Source: Actinomycetales bacterium (GTDB lineage: Bacteria > Actinomycetota > Actinomycetes > Actinomycetales > Microbacteriaceae). From it: DNA of 64,000 nucleotides. How positions within the stretch are numbered: position 1 is the stretch's first letter; every line of letters begins with the position of its first letter. The notes beneath the pieces were generated by a model. That model saw nothing but the letters and a program-made list of their open reading frames with translations, was not told the origin of the DNA and did not search any database. Positions 8,518 through 18,900 of the stretch are shown here, one piece after another. The position numbers and the translations under genes are program-made. Location: the NCBI GenBank assembly GCA_015655415.1, contig JAATFB010000020.1, forward strand, positions 1 through 64,000, given 5' to 3'.

Positions 8518-9870
8518 ATGGCGATGAGCAACGGGACGCTCAGCAGGCGCGGATTCCTGGCGGCGGGCCTCGGCGCCGTGACGCTGCCCCTGCTGGCGGG
8601 ATGCTCCAGCGACCTGGGCCGGACGGTCGCCTCTGGGCTGTTCGGCACGCGGCTGCCCAGCGAGACGTTGGTCTTCTGGAACCTCTTCGGCGGCGGCGAC
8701 GGCACCCGCATGCAGGCGATGGAGGCGGGATACCGCAAGAGGTACGGGGCGGACTCCCTGCAGGCGACCACGTTCGCATGGGGCAACCCGTACTACACGA
8801 AGGTCACCCTGGCGACGGTGGGCAACAAGCCGCCGGACGTCGCGGTCTCCCACCTCACCCGTGCGAAGCCGCTCTGGAACGGTGATCTGCTGGAGCCGAT
8901 CACCGACGCCGACCTGGCATCCGTGGGGCTGAAGCCCTCGGACTTCGCGAAGCGGCCGTGGGACGCTCAGCGCACCGACGGCCACACGATCGCGATCCCG
9001 CTGGACACGCATCCCATCGTGATGTTCTTCAACCGCGACGTGTGCCAGAAGGCAGGTCTGCTGGAGGCCGACGGCGCCCTGACGGCCCTCGACGACATGG
9101 ACCGGTTCGAGTCGGCGCTGGAGGCCATCAGCAAGGTCACCGGCGGCGTGGCGATGACCATCCCGAACGTGGGTGGGGAGACGGCCACGGAGTGGCGCGT
9201 GTTCTGGACCTTCTATAACCAGCACAAGGGCGTGTCGCCGTTCCTCTCCGACAACGGGGCACGACTGACTGTGGACGAGGACGTGTTCGGCGATGTCAAC
9301 GACCGGCTGCAGTCCTGGGTGAAGAAGGGATGGGTGAACAAGGGCCTCGACTACGCGACGGCCGAGTCGTACATGTTCACCGGAAAGGCCGGCCTCTATC
9401 TCGAGGGCGAGTGGGAGATCACGACGGCGCAGTCGGTGAAGGGCCTGAAGTTCGGCATGGTGCCGATCCCGACGCTGTACGACCAGCCGGCCACGCAGGC
9501 CGACTCGCACACGTTCGTGCTGCCGCGCAAGGATCGCACTCCCGAGGAGCGGCACCAGGCGATGCTCTTCATCCGCTCGATGCTCGACCAGAGCCTGACC
9601 TGGGCGAAGGGCGGGCACATCCCGGCGTTCCGGCGTGCCGCGGACAGCGCCGCGTACAAGGCGCTCAGCCCGCAGTCGGCCTACGCGTCCGCGGCGGAGC
9701 ACGCCGTCTACGACGACCCGGCCTGGTACGGCGGCTCCGGCTCGACGTTCGAGGGGATCGTCGGCGCGCAGCTCGGGCTCGTGCAGCAATTGGCGATCTC
9801 GCCGAAGGACGCCCTGCAGGCCATCAAGGATCAGCTCTCGGTGTACCTGAACACCCCCAGCCCGCTCTGA
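8518..9870 (+). CDS. Sugar ABC transporter substrate-binding lipoprotein (family 1)
   Basis: Extracytoplasmic oligosaccharide-binding protein of 450 aa. The N-terminus carries a twin-arginine motif (SRRGFLAAG) followed by a lipobox (LLAGC), so export by Tat and lipid anchoring are predicted. The mature part begins with a typical LVFWNLFGGGDG segment. The start at 8518 has AAGGAGG at 8500-8506; an upstream in-frame ATG has no ribosome binding site. The next two genes are its permeases. No ATPase gene is present in the locus, as is common for family 1 sugar importers that share a MsmK-type ATPase. Confidence 0.92.
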   Translation: MAMSNGTLSRRGFLAAGLGAVTLPLLAGCSSDLGRTVASGLFGTRLPSETLVFWNLFGGGDGTRMQAMEAGYRKRYGADSLQATTFAWGNPYYTKVTLATVGNKPPDVAVSHLTRAKPLWNGDLLEPITDADLASVGLKPSDFAKRPWDAQRTDGHTIAIPLDTHPIVMFFNRDVCQKAGLLEADGALTALDDMDRFESALEAISKVTGGVAMTIPNVGGETATEWRVFWTFYNQHKGVSPFLSDNGARLTVDEDVFGDVNDRLQSWVKKGWVNKGLDYATAESYMFTGKAGLYLEGEWEITTAQSVKGLKFGMVPIPTLYDQPATQADSHTFVLPRKDRTPEERHQAMLFIRSMLDQSLTWAKGGHIPAFRRAADSAAYKALSPQSAYASAAEHAVYDDPAWYGGSGSTFEGIVGAQLGLVQQLAISPKDALQAIKDQLSVYLNTPSPL

Positions 9871-9902
9871 ACCGAACCTCTTCGACCGGAGGAGACAACG
9901 AC

Positions 9903-10859
9903 GTGACCACCGCAACGATCGCCGCGACCACACCCCTAGCCGCACGGGGGACACGGCACGCGAACACCGCCTCGCCGATGCAGCGCAACGATTCAAGGAG
10001 CGCCTGGCTCTTCATCGCCCCGTTCGGCGTCTTCTACCTGGCGTTCCTGCTCGGACCCACCCTGTACATGTTCGTGATGAGCTTCTTCAACACATCGTTG
10101 GTGCACAGCGGCCTCGGCACGTTCGCCGGGTTCGCGAACTACGCCGAGATGCTCAGCCGGCCGGACTTCTGGAGCTCACTGTGGCACACGCTGCAGTTCA
10201 CGCTGTACACGACCCCGCCGCTGGTCATCCTGGCCTTCGTGTTCGCGGTTCTCACCAACCGGCTGAACCGCGGCCAATGGTTCTTCCGGCTGGCGTTCTT
10301 CCTGCCGTTCATCCTCCCCTCGGCGACGATCTCGTTGATCTGGGTGTTCGTCTTCACGCCGAGCACCGGGCTGTGGCCGCTGGTGGAGACCTGGTTCGGG
10401 GTCACACCCGGCTCCGGCGTGCTCTCCAGCCCGAACACGGCGATGATCGGTGTCGCGATCGCCACCGTGTGGTGGACCCTCGGCTTCAACTTCGTGCTCT
10501 ACCTCGCCGGACTGCAGGACATCCCCCGCGAGCTGTACGAGGCCGCAGCAGTCGACGGCGCGTCGACCTGGGCTCAGATCCGCTACATCACGATCCCCAT
10601 GCTCGGCCGCACCACGACCCTGGTCGTGCTGCTGCAGATCATCGCCAGCCTCAAGATCTTCGACCAGGTGTACCTGATGACCAGCGGCGGACCGGGGATC
10701 TCGACGCAGGTCTCGCTGCAGCTCATCACGAACACCGCGTTCACCGACAACCGGCTGGGCGCGGGATCCGCGGCGAGCGTGCTGCTGTTCATCGTGATCA
10801 TCGTGATCGCGGTGATCAGGCAGCTCGTGGATCGCTCCGCGGCACGGAAGGAGGCGTGA
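9903..10859 (+). CDS. Sugar ABC transporter permease (MalF/UgpA-like)
   Basis: Membrane permease of 318 aa with about six helices and the EAA loop DIPRELYEAAAVDGASTW. The start is set at GTG 9903, with GGAGGAGA about 8 bases upstream; the longer frame runs through the preceding gene. It is followed after one base by the second permease, with which it should form a heterodimer. Confidence 0.92.
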   Translation: MTTATIAATTPLAARGTRHANTASPMQRNDSRSAWLFIAPFGVFYLAFLLGPTLYMFVMSFFNTSLVHSGLGTFAGFANYAEMLSRPDFWSSLWHTLQFTLYTTPPLVILAFVFAVLTNRLNRGQWFFRLAFFLPFILPSATISLIWVFVFTPSTGLWPLVETWFGVTPGSGVLSSPNTAMIGVAIATVWWTLGFNFVLYLAGLQDIPRELYEAAAVDGASTWAQIRYITIPMLGRTTTLVVLLQIIASLKIFDQVYLMTSGGPGISTQVSLQLITNTAFTDNRLGAGSAASVLLFIVIIVIAVIRQLVDRSAARKEA

Positions 10860-10860
10860 C

Positions 10861-11757
10861 ATGACGATCTCGGCACCGCGCATGAAATCCCCCGTATCGG
10901 CGGCCGCTCCCGCACGGAACGCGCACTCGGGGGTGAGCGGCCGCACGTTCAACGTGGTGGCGGGCATCGTGCTCGTCGTCTTCGCGATCCTCTGGCTCAT
11001 CCCCGGCCTGTTCGCGCTGAAGACGTCGCTCACCGACAACGGCACGGCGGCGCTGGGCGCCTCCGCGATCCTGAGCGACTGGAACCCGACGCTGAAGTCC
11101 TACGCCTCGCTCCTGGGCGCAGGCGACATCTGGAACTGGTACATCGCCAGTGCGATCACGTCGGTGGTCACCGCAGTGCTCACCGTGTTCTTCGCGTCGA
11201 TGGCGGCCTTCGCGCTGTCGCGACTGCGATTCCGCGGGTCCGGCGTCGTGCTCCTGCTGATCATCCTCGGCATCATGATCCCCACCCAGGTGCTGATCGT
11301 CCCGATCTTCAAGGAGCTGAACGCGATGAGCCTCTTGAACACCTACTGGTCGGTGATCTTCCCGCAGGTGCCGGCCGTGATCGCGGTGTTCATCTTCAAG
11401 CAGTTCTTCGACGGCATCCCGCGCGAGCTCGAGGAGGCGGCCCGGCTCGACGGCGCGGGGCGCTGGAGGGTGTACTGGTCGCTCGTGATGCCGCTGTCGC
11501 GTCCGGTGCTGGCCGCCGTGACGATCCTCACCTTCGTCGGCGTGTGGAACAATCTGCTGCTGCCGCTGTTCGTGCTCTCCAACCCCGACCTGATGACCAT
11601 CCCGGTCGGTCTCGCCACCGTGCAGGGCAGCTACGGCCAGCGTTACGCGGACATCCAGGCGGGAGCCATCCTCGCCGCGCTGCCGCTGATCATCCTGTAT
11701 CTCATCTTCCAGCGGCGCATCGTCGAGGGCGTGACGGGGTCGGGCCTGAAGGGCTGA
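10861..11757 (+). CDS. Sugar ABC transporter permease (MalG/UgpE-like)
   Basis: Membrane permease of 298 aa and partner of the previous gene. The EAA loop GIPRELEEAARLDGAGRW and several hydrophobic segments are visible. The C-terminus FQRRIVEGVTGSGLKG is characteristic of MalG-like proteins. It ends the binding protein-permease-permease operon and converges on the LacI gene. Confidence 0.92.
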   Translation: MTISAPRMKSPVSAAAPARNAHSGVSGRTFNVVAGIVLVVFAILWLIPGLFALKTSLTDNGTAALGASAILSDWNPTLKSYASLLGAGDIWNWYIASAITSVVTAVLTVFFASMAAFALSRLRFRGSGVVLLLIILGIMIPTQVLIVPIFKELNAMSLLNTYWSVIFPQVPAVIAVFIFKQFFDGIPRELEEAARLDGAGRWRVYWSLVMPLSRPVLAAVTILTFVGVWNNLLLPLFVLSNPDLMTIPVGLATVQGSYGQRYADIQAGAILAALPLIILYLIFQRRIVEGVTGSGLKG

Positions 11758-11784
11758 CACCGGCCGCGGCGGCGCACGGGTGGC

Positions 11785-12801
11785 TCAGCCCGCGAAACCG
11801 CCGCGTGTGCTCTCCCGCATGACGATGCGATGCGGGATCGTCGTCAGCATCGGCTCGCGGGCGCGGTCGGCGATCCGCTCCGCCAGGCGGTCCAGCGCGG
11901 CGTCGGCGAACGTCCGCTTGTCGAACGACACCGTGGTCAGAGGCGGCGACGCGTACTCCCCGTGCTCGATGTCGTCGAAGCCCGCGACCGAGATGCCCTG
12001 TGGAACCTGGATCCCTCGCCGCCACAGCGTGCTCAGGGCGCCGATGGCGAGCGAGTCGGTGAAGCAGAACAGCGCATCCGGCAGGGGGGAGCGATCGAGG
12101 AAGGCGCTCATCGCCTCCGCCCCGCCGCGGGGCGACCAGTCGTCGCAGCCGATCTCGAGCGACGGCTCGTGCGGGATGCCGCACTCCGCCAGCGCGCGCC
12201 GGTACCCGTGGGTACGCAGCCTGGCGGTGAACGTGTTGGTGCGCACGGGCGACCCCAGCACGGCGATGCGGCGGTGCCCGGCTGCGACCAGCGCGGCGGT
12301 CATGTCGCGGGCGGCCCGGTCGGGATCGACGCGCACGCGGTCCAGCTGTGCCTGCTCCACCTCGCCGATGAGCACCGTGGGAGGACGATGTCCGGCGTCC
12401 TCGGGCAGGGTGAACTCGTCGGAGACGGTCGGGTTCAGCACGAGTCCGTCCACGAGCCTTGCCCGCGCGCGCGAGAGCAGCATCTCCTCGCGGTCCGGTC
12501 GGGAGCCGGTCTCCTCGATCTGCACGCCCCAGCCGCGCGAGTGCGCGGCCTCCACGAAGTGATGGGCCATCTCGGCGGAGTAGGGCGTCGCAAGGTCGGG
12601 AAGGGCGAGCGCGATCACCCCGGTCCGGCCGTTCCGCAGACCGCGCGCCGAGAGGTTGGGCACGTAGTCGAGCTCCGCGAGGGCCCTCTCGACGCGCTCG
12701 CGCGTCTCGGGCCGCACGAAGACGACGCCGTTGATCACGTTGGAGACCGTCTTCGGGGAGACTCGCGCGAGAGCCGCCACGTCCTTGACCGTTGCGCGCA
12801 T
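11785..12801 (-). CDS. LacI family transcriptional regulator
   Basis: DNA-binding repressor of 338 aa. The N-terminal helix-turn-helix reads VKDVAALARVSPKTVSNVIN, followed by the hinge helix (PNLSARGLRNGRTG) and a periplasmic-binding-protein-like effector domain. It is convergent with the arabinoside ABC operon, so local control of that operon and of the GH51 gene is likely. Candidate operators are at 8098 and 8260. Confidence 0.92.
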   Translation of the reverse strand: MRATVKDVAALARVSPKTVSNVINGVVFVRPETRERVERALAELDYVPNLSARGLRNGRTGVIALALPDLATPYSAEMAHHFVEAAHSRGWGVQIEETGSRPDREEMLLSRARARLVDGLVLNPTVSDEFTLPEDAGHRPPTVLIGEVEQAQLDRVRVDPDRAARDMTAALVAAGHRRIAVLGSPVRTNTFTARLRTHGYRRALAECGIPHEPSLEIGCDDWSPRGGAEAMSAFLDRSPLPDALFCFTDSLAIGALSTLWRRGIQVPQGISVAGFDDIEHGEYASPPLTTVSFDKRTFADAALDRLAERIADRAREPMLTTIPHRIVMRESTRGGFAG

Positions 12802-12850
12802 GCCGGCATCCCTCCCTGACCGCCATGGGTGAGCCTACCGGCGCACCGGA

Positions 12851-15556
12851 TCAGCCGGTGTTCTGCAGGCCGGCGGCGACGCCGTTCACCGAGAGCAGGA
12901 GCAGACGGCGCAGTTCGTCCTGCCTGGCCTGCTCGGGGTGCTCGCTGCGCGCATGGGAGCGCAGCGCCCGGAGCGCCCGCAGCTGAAGCAGCGAGAGCGC
13001 GTCGACATAAGGGCTGCGCAGTCGCACGGCCCGCCGCAGGACCGGGCGGTCGGCGAGGAGCTCGGATGCGCCGCTGGCCCTCAGCGCCCATTCCCGCGTC
13101 AGCGTCATCTCCTCCATCACCAGCTCGGCCAGGTCCTGGCGATCGCCGAGGGCGAGGTACCGGCGGGCGAGCCGCTCGTCGGTCTTCGCCAGCGACATCT
13201 GCACGTTGTCGACCAGCGTGCGGAACAGCGGCCAGTTCTCGTAGGCGTCCCGCAGGAGCGTCACGTCGCCGATCTCCGCCAGCGCGGACCCGAGACCGTA
13301 CCAGCCGGCCAGATTGATGCGGGCCTGAGTCCAGGCGAACACCCAGGGGATCGCCCGCAGGTCCTCGAGCGACTCCAGTGACAGGCCCCGGCGGGCGGGT
13401 CGCGAGCCCAGCGCGAGCAGGCCGATCTCCTCCTGCGGGGTCACCAGGCCGAACCACGCGGCGAACCCTTCGGAGCGCACCAGCCGGTGGAACCGTTCGC
13501 GGCTGACGCGATCGAGCCGTGCCGCCAGGTCGGAGAACCGCTCGGCCGCAGCGGCGTTGCGCTGCTCGATGGATGGAGCCGAGGCCATCAGCGTGGCCGC
13601 CGCGATCTGCTCCAGGTGCCGCACGGCGATGACCGGGTCGCCGTACTGCGCGAAGATGACCTCGCCCTGCTCCGTGAGCTTGAACCGCCCGTCGACCGAG
13701 CCCGGCGGCTGGGCGAGGACGGCCTCGTTGGCGGGACCGCCACCGCGTCCCAACGAGCCGCCGCGGCCGTGGAAGAGCGTCAGGACGATGTCGTTGCGAC
13801 GCGCCCATTCGGCGATGCGCGCCTGCGCGTCGTAGAGGGCCAGCGTCGCCGAGACCGGTCCGACGTCCTTCGACGAGTCGGAGTAGCCGAGCATCACCTC
13901 CAGCCTGCGGCCGGTCTGCTCCAGCCGGCGCCGCACCTGCGGCAGCTCGATCATGCGGTCGAGGATGCCGGTGGAGGCGCCCAGGTCGGCGAAGGTCTCG
14001 AACAGCGGGATGACGTCGAGCACCGGCGCCTTCTCGGGTGAGCCCAGCGCGTGCTCGGCCAGCCGGTAGACGTTCGCGATGTCGTCCGCCGACTGCGTGA
14101 ACGACACTATGTAGCGACGGGCGGCGTCGACACCGTACCTGCCCTGCAGGTAAGCGATCACCCGGAAGACGTCCAGCACCTCGGCGCTGGTGTCGTCGAG
14201 CTCGTCGTCGCGAGCCCCGGCGGTGATCGCCTCCAGCGCCTGCCGGTGCACCTTGGAATGCTGGCGCACCTCGAGCTCGGCCAGGTGGAACCCGAAGGTC
14301 TCGACCTGCCAGATCAGGTGCTGCACCTCGCCGTACGCGTTGCGCAGATCGCCCGCCTCATCCAGCGACGACTGCACGACGCGCAGATCGGCAAGCAGCT
14401 CCGCGGGGCTCTCGTAGGCCAGGTCGGCGTCCCGGCGCCGGGTGGCGGCGATGCGCTCGGCGATCACCAGCAGCACACGCCGGTGCGGCTCACCCGGGGA
14501 ACGGGTCGCGACGTCCGTCGTCAGCTCCTCCGCGAGGGCGCGCTGGCGCCGCCAGAGATCCTGCAGCGCGGCGCTCGCCGGGGTGTCTCGGGCGTCGAGG
14601 GTGAGGGTGCGTCCGATGCGGTCGGCCGCGCGCTCGAGCCCCAGCAGCACGTGCTCCGACGCGATCGCGGCAGCCTTGCGCGTCACCTTCGCGGTGACGA
14701 AGGGATTCCCGTCGCGGTCGGCGCCGATCCAGCTGCCGAAGCGCACGAAAGGGCGCGCGTCCGGCGGCCGCGGCGAGACGTCCGCGCCGCTCAGGCCCTC
14801 GTCGATGAGCCGATAGACACGGGGGATCACCTGGAACACGGTCTGGTCGAAGATGTTCATCGCCGTGCGCACCTCGTCCAGGGGCGTCGGACGGTCCGAG
14901 CGCAACGGCGCGGTCCGCCACAGGATGTCGATCTCCGCCAGCAGCCGTCGTTCGTTCTCCCTGCGAGCGAGCGTGCCGAGGCGTGGGTCGTCGTGCTCGG
15001 CCACGAGATCGCTGATGCGACGGATGGCGTAGGCGACCGCGCGGCGTCGCGCCTCCGTCGGGTGCGCGGTGAGGACTGGCCGGAACTCCAGCTCGGCGAC
15101 GCGGCGGCGGGCCTCGTCGTCGCCCACCTCGGCGCTCACCGCGGCGAACGCGGTGGCGAACGACTCGGCGGGGCGGTGGCCGTCGGCGGTCCACGGGTCG
15201 CGCGCGAGCAGCACGCGAACGCGGTGCCGCTCCTCGGCGAGGTTGACCAGATGGAAGTAGCACGTGAACGCCCGCGCCACCTGCTCGGCGCGTTCCAGCG
15301 TGAAGCCGGCGACAAGGGCCTCGGCGTCCTCGATGGATCCCTCGCCCTGGTGCTCGTAGGCGTCGATCGTCAGGGCCCGTAATCTTTCGACATCGTCGAG
15401 CAGATCCTGGCCGCCTGACTCGGCGAGCACGCGTCCGAGCAGCTCGCCGAGGAACCGCACGTCGGAGCGCAGGGCCTCGGGGACGTCGCCGCTGCGCAGC
15501 TGTCGCGCGGCGGCGACGTTGTCGAGGGGGTGTTTCGAGGGGGCAGCGTTCGTCAT
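12851..15556 (-). CDS. ppc: Phosphoenolpyruvate carboxylase
   Basis: Anaplerotic enzyme making oxaloacetate from phosphoenolpyruvate and bicarbonate, 901 aa, a normal length for the bacterial form. The catalytic His is H165 in VLTAHPTEARRRAV. Later motifs are MLGYSDSSKDVGP and the glycine-rich FHGRGGSLGRGGGPANEA. The C-terminus ends NGVAAGLQNTG, as is usual for the family. The start at 15556 has GGAG just upstream. The upstream region is filled by a 17-bp-period repeat, so promoter context is unusual. Confidence 0.95.
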   Translation of the reverse strand: MTNAAPSKHPLDNVAAARQLRSGDVPEALRSDVRFLGELLGRVLAESGGQDLLDDVERLRALTIDAYEHQGEGSIEDAEALVAGFTLERAEQVARAFTCYFHLVNLAEERHRVRVLLARDPWTADGHRPAESFATAFAAVSAEVGDDEARRRVAELEFRPVLTAHPTEARRRAVAYAIRRISDLVAEHDDPRLGTLARRENERRLLAEIDILWRTAPLRSDRPTPLDEVRTAMNIFDQTVFQVIPRVYRLIDEGLSGADVSPRPPDARPFVRFGSWIGADRDGNPFVTAKVTRKAAAIASEHVLLGLERAADRIGRTLTLDARDTPASAALQDLWRRQRALAEELTTDVATRSPGEPHRRVLLVIAERIAATRRRDADLAYESPAELLADLRVVQSSLDEAGDLRNAYGEVQHLIWQVETFGFHLAELEVRQHSKVHRQALEAITAGARDDELDDTSAEVLDVFRVIAYLQGRYGVDAARRYIVSFTQSADDIANVYRLAEHALGSPEKAPVLDVIPLFETFADLGASTGILDRMIELPQVRRRLEQTGRRLEVMLGYSDSSKDVGPVSATLALYDAQARIAEWARRNDIVLTLFHGRGGSLGRGGGPANEAVLAQPPGSVDGRFKLTEQGEVIFAQYGDPVIAVRHLEQIAAATLMASAPSIEQRNAAAAERFSDLAARLDRVSRERFHRLVRSEGFAAWFGLVTPQEEIGLLALGSRPARRGLSLESLEDLRAIPWVFAWTQARINLAGWYGLGSALAEIGDVTLLRDAYENWPLFRTLVDNVQMSLAKTDERLARRYLALGDRQDLAELVMEEMTLTREWALRASGASELLADRPVLRRAVRLRSPYVDALSLLQLRALRALRSHARSEHPEQARQDELRRLLLLSVNGVAAGLQNTG

Positions 15557-15621
15557 CGCCTCCAGGGTAGCGAGCGGTTGTCGCGGCGAGGAAAACGGCA
15601 TGTCCCTGCCTTGTCCGCTCC

Positions 15622-15895
15622 GCATCTCGTCGGGACCCTCGTATCTCGTCGGGCGTCCTGTATCGTCGGGCGTCCTGTATCGTCGGGCCTCCCGTCTCGG
15701 CGGGCCTCCCGTCTCGGCGGGCCTCCGGCACGTCGCGAGGACATGTCGGTCCCCGAGGGCATATGGCGTTCGGGTCGGCCCATGTCCTTCGGAACGGTCT
15801 GTCGTTCGGGAGAACCGGTTGTTCGGAAGGGTCTGCAGTTCGGCAGAGCCTGTCGTTCGGGACGGCACGTGCTCCGGCAGTGCTGTCCTGGGAAT
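15622..15895. repeat. Degenerate tandem repeat with a 17-bp period between hrpA and ppc
   Basis: The 349-bp gap between hrpA and ppc holds no gene but is strongly periodic. On the plus strand, GTATCGTCGGGCGTCCT-like units begin at 15660, 15677, 15694 and 15711. A TTCGG core then recurs at 15769, 15788, 15805, 15822, 15839 and 15856, with TCCGG at 15873, mostly 17 bases apart and occasionally 19. About 15 units can be traced. Seventeen is not a multiple of three, which argues against coding. Confidence 0.75.
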
Positions 15896-15905
15896 GGGCC
15901 CGGTG

Positions 15906-18900
15906 TCAGGAGGCCCCGGCCAGCGCCCTCTGGATGCGCTGCAGCGACACCGTCTCCGCCGTGCCGAGGTGCTGGGCGAACAGGCCGACCCGCAGCTCCT
16001 CGAGCATCCACCGGACGTGGACCAGGCGGGGGTCGGCGTGCGGAGGGAGCGGGATGCTGCCGCCGGCATCCGTGAACCGCGCGGACGCCGTGTGCACCTC
16101 GGTCATCCAGAGCCGATCGCGCCCAGGGTTGTCCGGCAGGCGCTGGATGCGCCAGACCAGCGCCTGCAGGTAGCGCGGCAGGTGGCGCAGCCGTGCGAGA
16201 CCGGTGCGCGAGACGAAGCCGGGGAACACGAGTCCCGCCAGCTGCGCTAGGGCGTCCGTGAGGGCGCCGAGCAGCGCCATGGACGGGGCCGCCGAGAGCG
16301 TCTTCTCCGCCGTCCTGGCCTCCGAGAGGATGCGGGCGACCAGCGCGACCGCGTCGAACATGGAGTCCATGACGACGGCCGAGAGCCGCTCGCGCACGTC
16401 GGTGAACGCGGCCCGTGTGAACACGAGGCCGTCGGGGGCGGCCTCGAACAGAACCGAGTCCGCCACGGCGGCCAGGCAGTCCTCGAAGAGCGCCTTGGTC
16501 GACGGATACGGGCTCCCCGCGAGCGCGAGCTTCTCTGCGGACGTCAGGTGCTCCTGCACGTAGCCGAGGGGGGAGGGGACGGCGTTCAGCAACAGCCTGC
16601 GCACGCCGTCGGGCAGCGTGCGCTCCTGCTCCTGCCGCGTGCCGACCACTCGGATCGCGACGCCTCCCCGCTCGACCGCCAGCGTGGGGTAGCCGCGGAT
16701 GACGCTGCGCGGCGCGTCGGCGCCGCTGCCTCCCTGCTCGGTGTCGACGAATCGGGGGAGCTCGTCGAAGTCCCAAATCGTCAGCCCGGTGCGCTCGATG
16801 GGGTCGTGGCGACGCGCGGACGCCTTGGCCACGCTCTTTTTCACTTCGGGCGCGAGCCTGCGCTGCAGCTCGACGAGGTCCTTGCCCGATGCCACGGTGC
16901 GGGAGCGCTCGTCCACGACGCGGAACGTCACGCGCAGATGGGGCGGAACCCGCTCGAGGTCGAAGTCGTCGGAGTCCACCGGCGTGCCGGTGAGGCGGCG
17001 GATGGTGCGCGAGAGGATGCCGGCGAACGGTTCCGTCTCGCCCGTGCCGCCCTCGCCCGGCGAGGGGGCGTCGGGGCCGATGCCGTCGGGCAGCTCCGCC
17101 GCGATTCGCGTCGCCCAGTCGGCCGCCGGGACCACTGAGCGGCGCAGCGCCTTGGGCAGCGTGCGGATGAGCGCGGTGATGAGCTCGGTGCGCAGGCCCG
17201 GCACCTGGGCGTCGAAGCCGACCGGGCTGAGCCGGGGGAGCAGCGCGAGCGGCACGTGCACGCTCACCCCGTCGTCGTCCGTCCCGGGCTGGAAGCGGTA
17301 GCTGATCGCCAGGCGCTGATCGCCCTGTCGCCACACCGGCGGGAAGGCCTCGTCGTCGACCGTCGCCTCCGCCGCGTCGTCGAGGAGGTCCTCGCGCCGC
17401 ATCGTGAGCAGCCGGCCGTTGGTGCGGCGCTCCCGCCGCCACCACGACTCGAACGAGCGGGTGTCCGTGACGTCGGCGGGGATCCGCCGGTCGAAGAACG
17501 CCACCATCGCCTCGTCGTCGAGCAGGATGTCGCGCCGCCTGGTGCGCTCCTCGACCTCCTCCAGCTCCGCACGCAGCCTGGCGTTCGCCCGCTGGAAGTC
17601 GAACGCATGATCGCGGGCTCGTCCGCCGTCGTCGCCCGGCCACTCACCGCCCACCAGCGCATGGCGGATGAACAGCTCCCGGGCGAGCCGGGGGTCGATG
17701 CGGCCGAGCCGCACGCGGCGCCTGGCCACGATGGGCACGCCGAACAGCGTGACCCTCTCGAACACGACGGCCGAGCCCTGCCGCTTCTCCCAGTGCGGCT
17801 CGCTGTGGCTGCGACGCACGAGGTCGCCCGCGAGCGGCTCGGCCCATGCCGGGTCTATGCGCGCGTTCATGCGGGCGAACAGGCGGCTCGTCTCCACGAG
17901 TTCGGCGCTCATCACGGCCTCTGGCTGCTTCTTCGCCAGCACGGACCCGGGGAAGATGAGGAAGCGCGTGTTCCGAGCGCCGACGTAGTCCTTCCGCTGG
18001 GCGTCCCGCAGGCCGATGTGCGAGAGCAGACCTGCCAGGAGTGACTTGTGGATCGCGTCCGGGTCGCCGTTCGAGCCCGAGGAGACCAGGCCGAGCGGCG
18101 TGCACGTGCGCCGGAGCTGCCGGTAGAGGTCCTGCCATTCGCGGATGCGCAGATAGTTCAGGTACTCCGCCCTGCACAGGCGGCGGAACGCGCTGGAGGA
18201 CAGCTCCTGTTGTCTCTGCTCGAGGTGGTTCCAGAGATTGAGCAGCGTGATGAAGTCGCTTGCGGGGTCGATGAACCGGGCGTGCTGCTGGTCTGCCTGG
18301 GCGCGTCGTTCCAACGGCCGTTCCCGCGGATCCTGCACGGTCAGCCCCGCCACGATCGCCATCACCTCGCGCACGACGCCGTGTCGGCCGGCCTCCACGA
18401 GCATCCGGCCGAATCGCGGATCGATGGGGAGCCGGGCGAGAGTGCGGCCGGTCTTCGTGAGAGTGGCCGCCTCCCTCGTGGGTCGAGCAGCGTGGCGCGC
18501 AGCCGCACGCGTGTCCCTCGTGGGTTGAGCAGCGTGGGGCGCAGCCGCACGCGTGTCCCTCGTGGGTTGAGCAGCGTGGGGCGCAGCCGCACGCGTGTCG
18601 AAACCCGGTCGTTCGGGGTTTCGAGACGCGTCGCCTTCGGCGGCGCTCCTGGGCCCGGGGGGTGAGGCGACGGCGCCAAGCTCCGCGAGCAGATCGAGAC
18701 CGTCCTTCACCCCGCGCGGGTCCGGCGGGGTGAGGAAGGGGAACGCCGCGATGTCGCCGAGCCCGAGCGAGATCATCTGCAGTATCACCGCGGCGAGGTT
18801 GGTGCGCAGGATCTCGGGCTCGGTGAACTCCGGCCTGCGCTCGAAGTCCTCCTGCGAGTAGAGCCGTATCGCGATGCCGTCGCTCGTGCGCCCCGACCGG

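Noticed and set aside
8101-9996. Long open frame on the minus strand opposite the sugar binding-protein gene
   Set aside because: It is antisense to a binding protein with Tat and lipobox motifs, has Arg/His-rich shadow composition, and no ribosome binding site or family signature.
15622-15895. CRISPR array
   Set aside because: Units are contiguous and only 17 bp, without unique spacers, and no cas genes are nearby.
15553-17643. Minus-strand frame crossing the 17-bp repeat and the hrpA end
   Set aside because: It overlaps hrpA in another frame, and the repeat period is not divisible by three, so the open frame is accidental.
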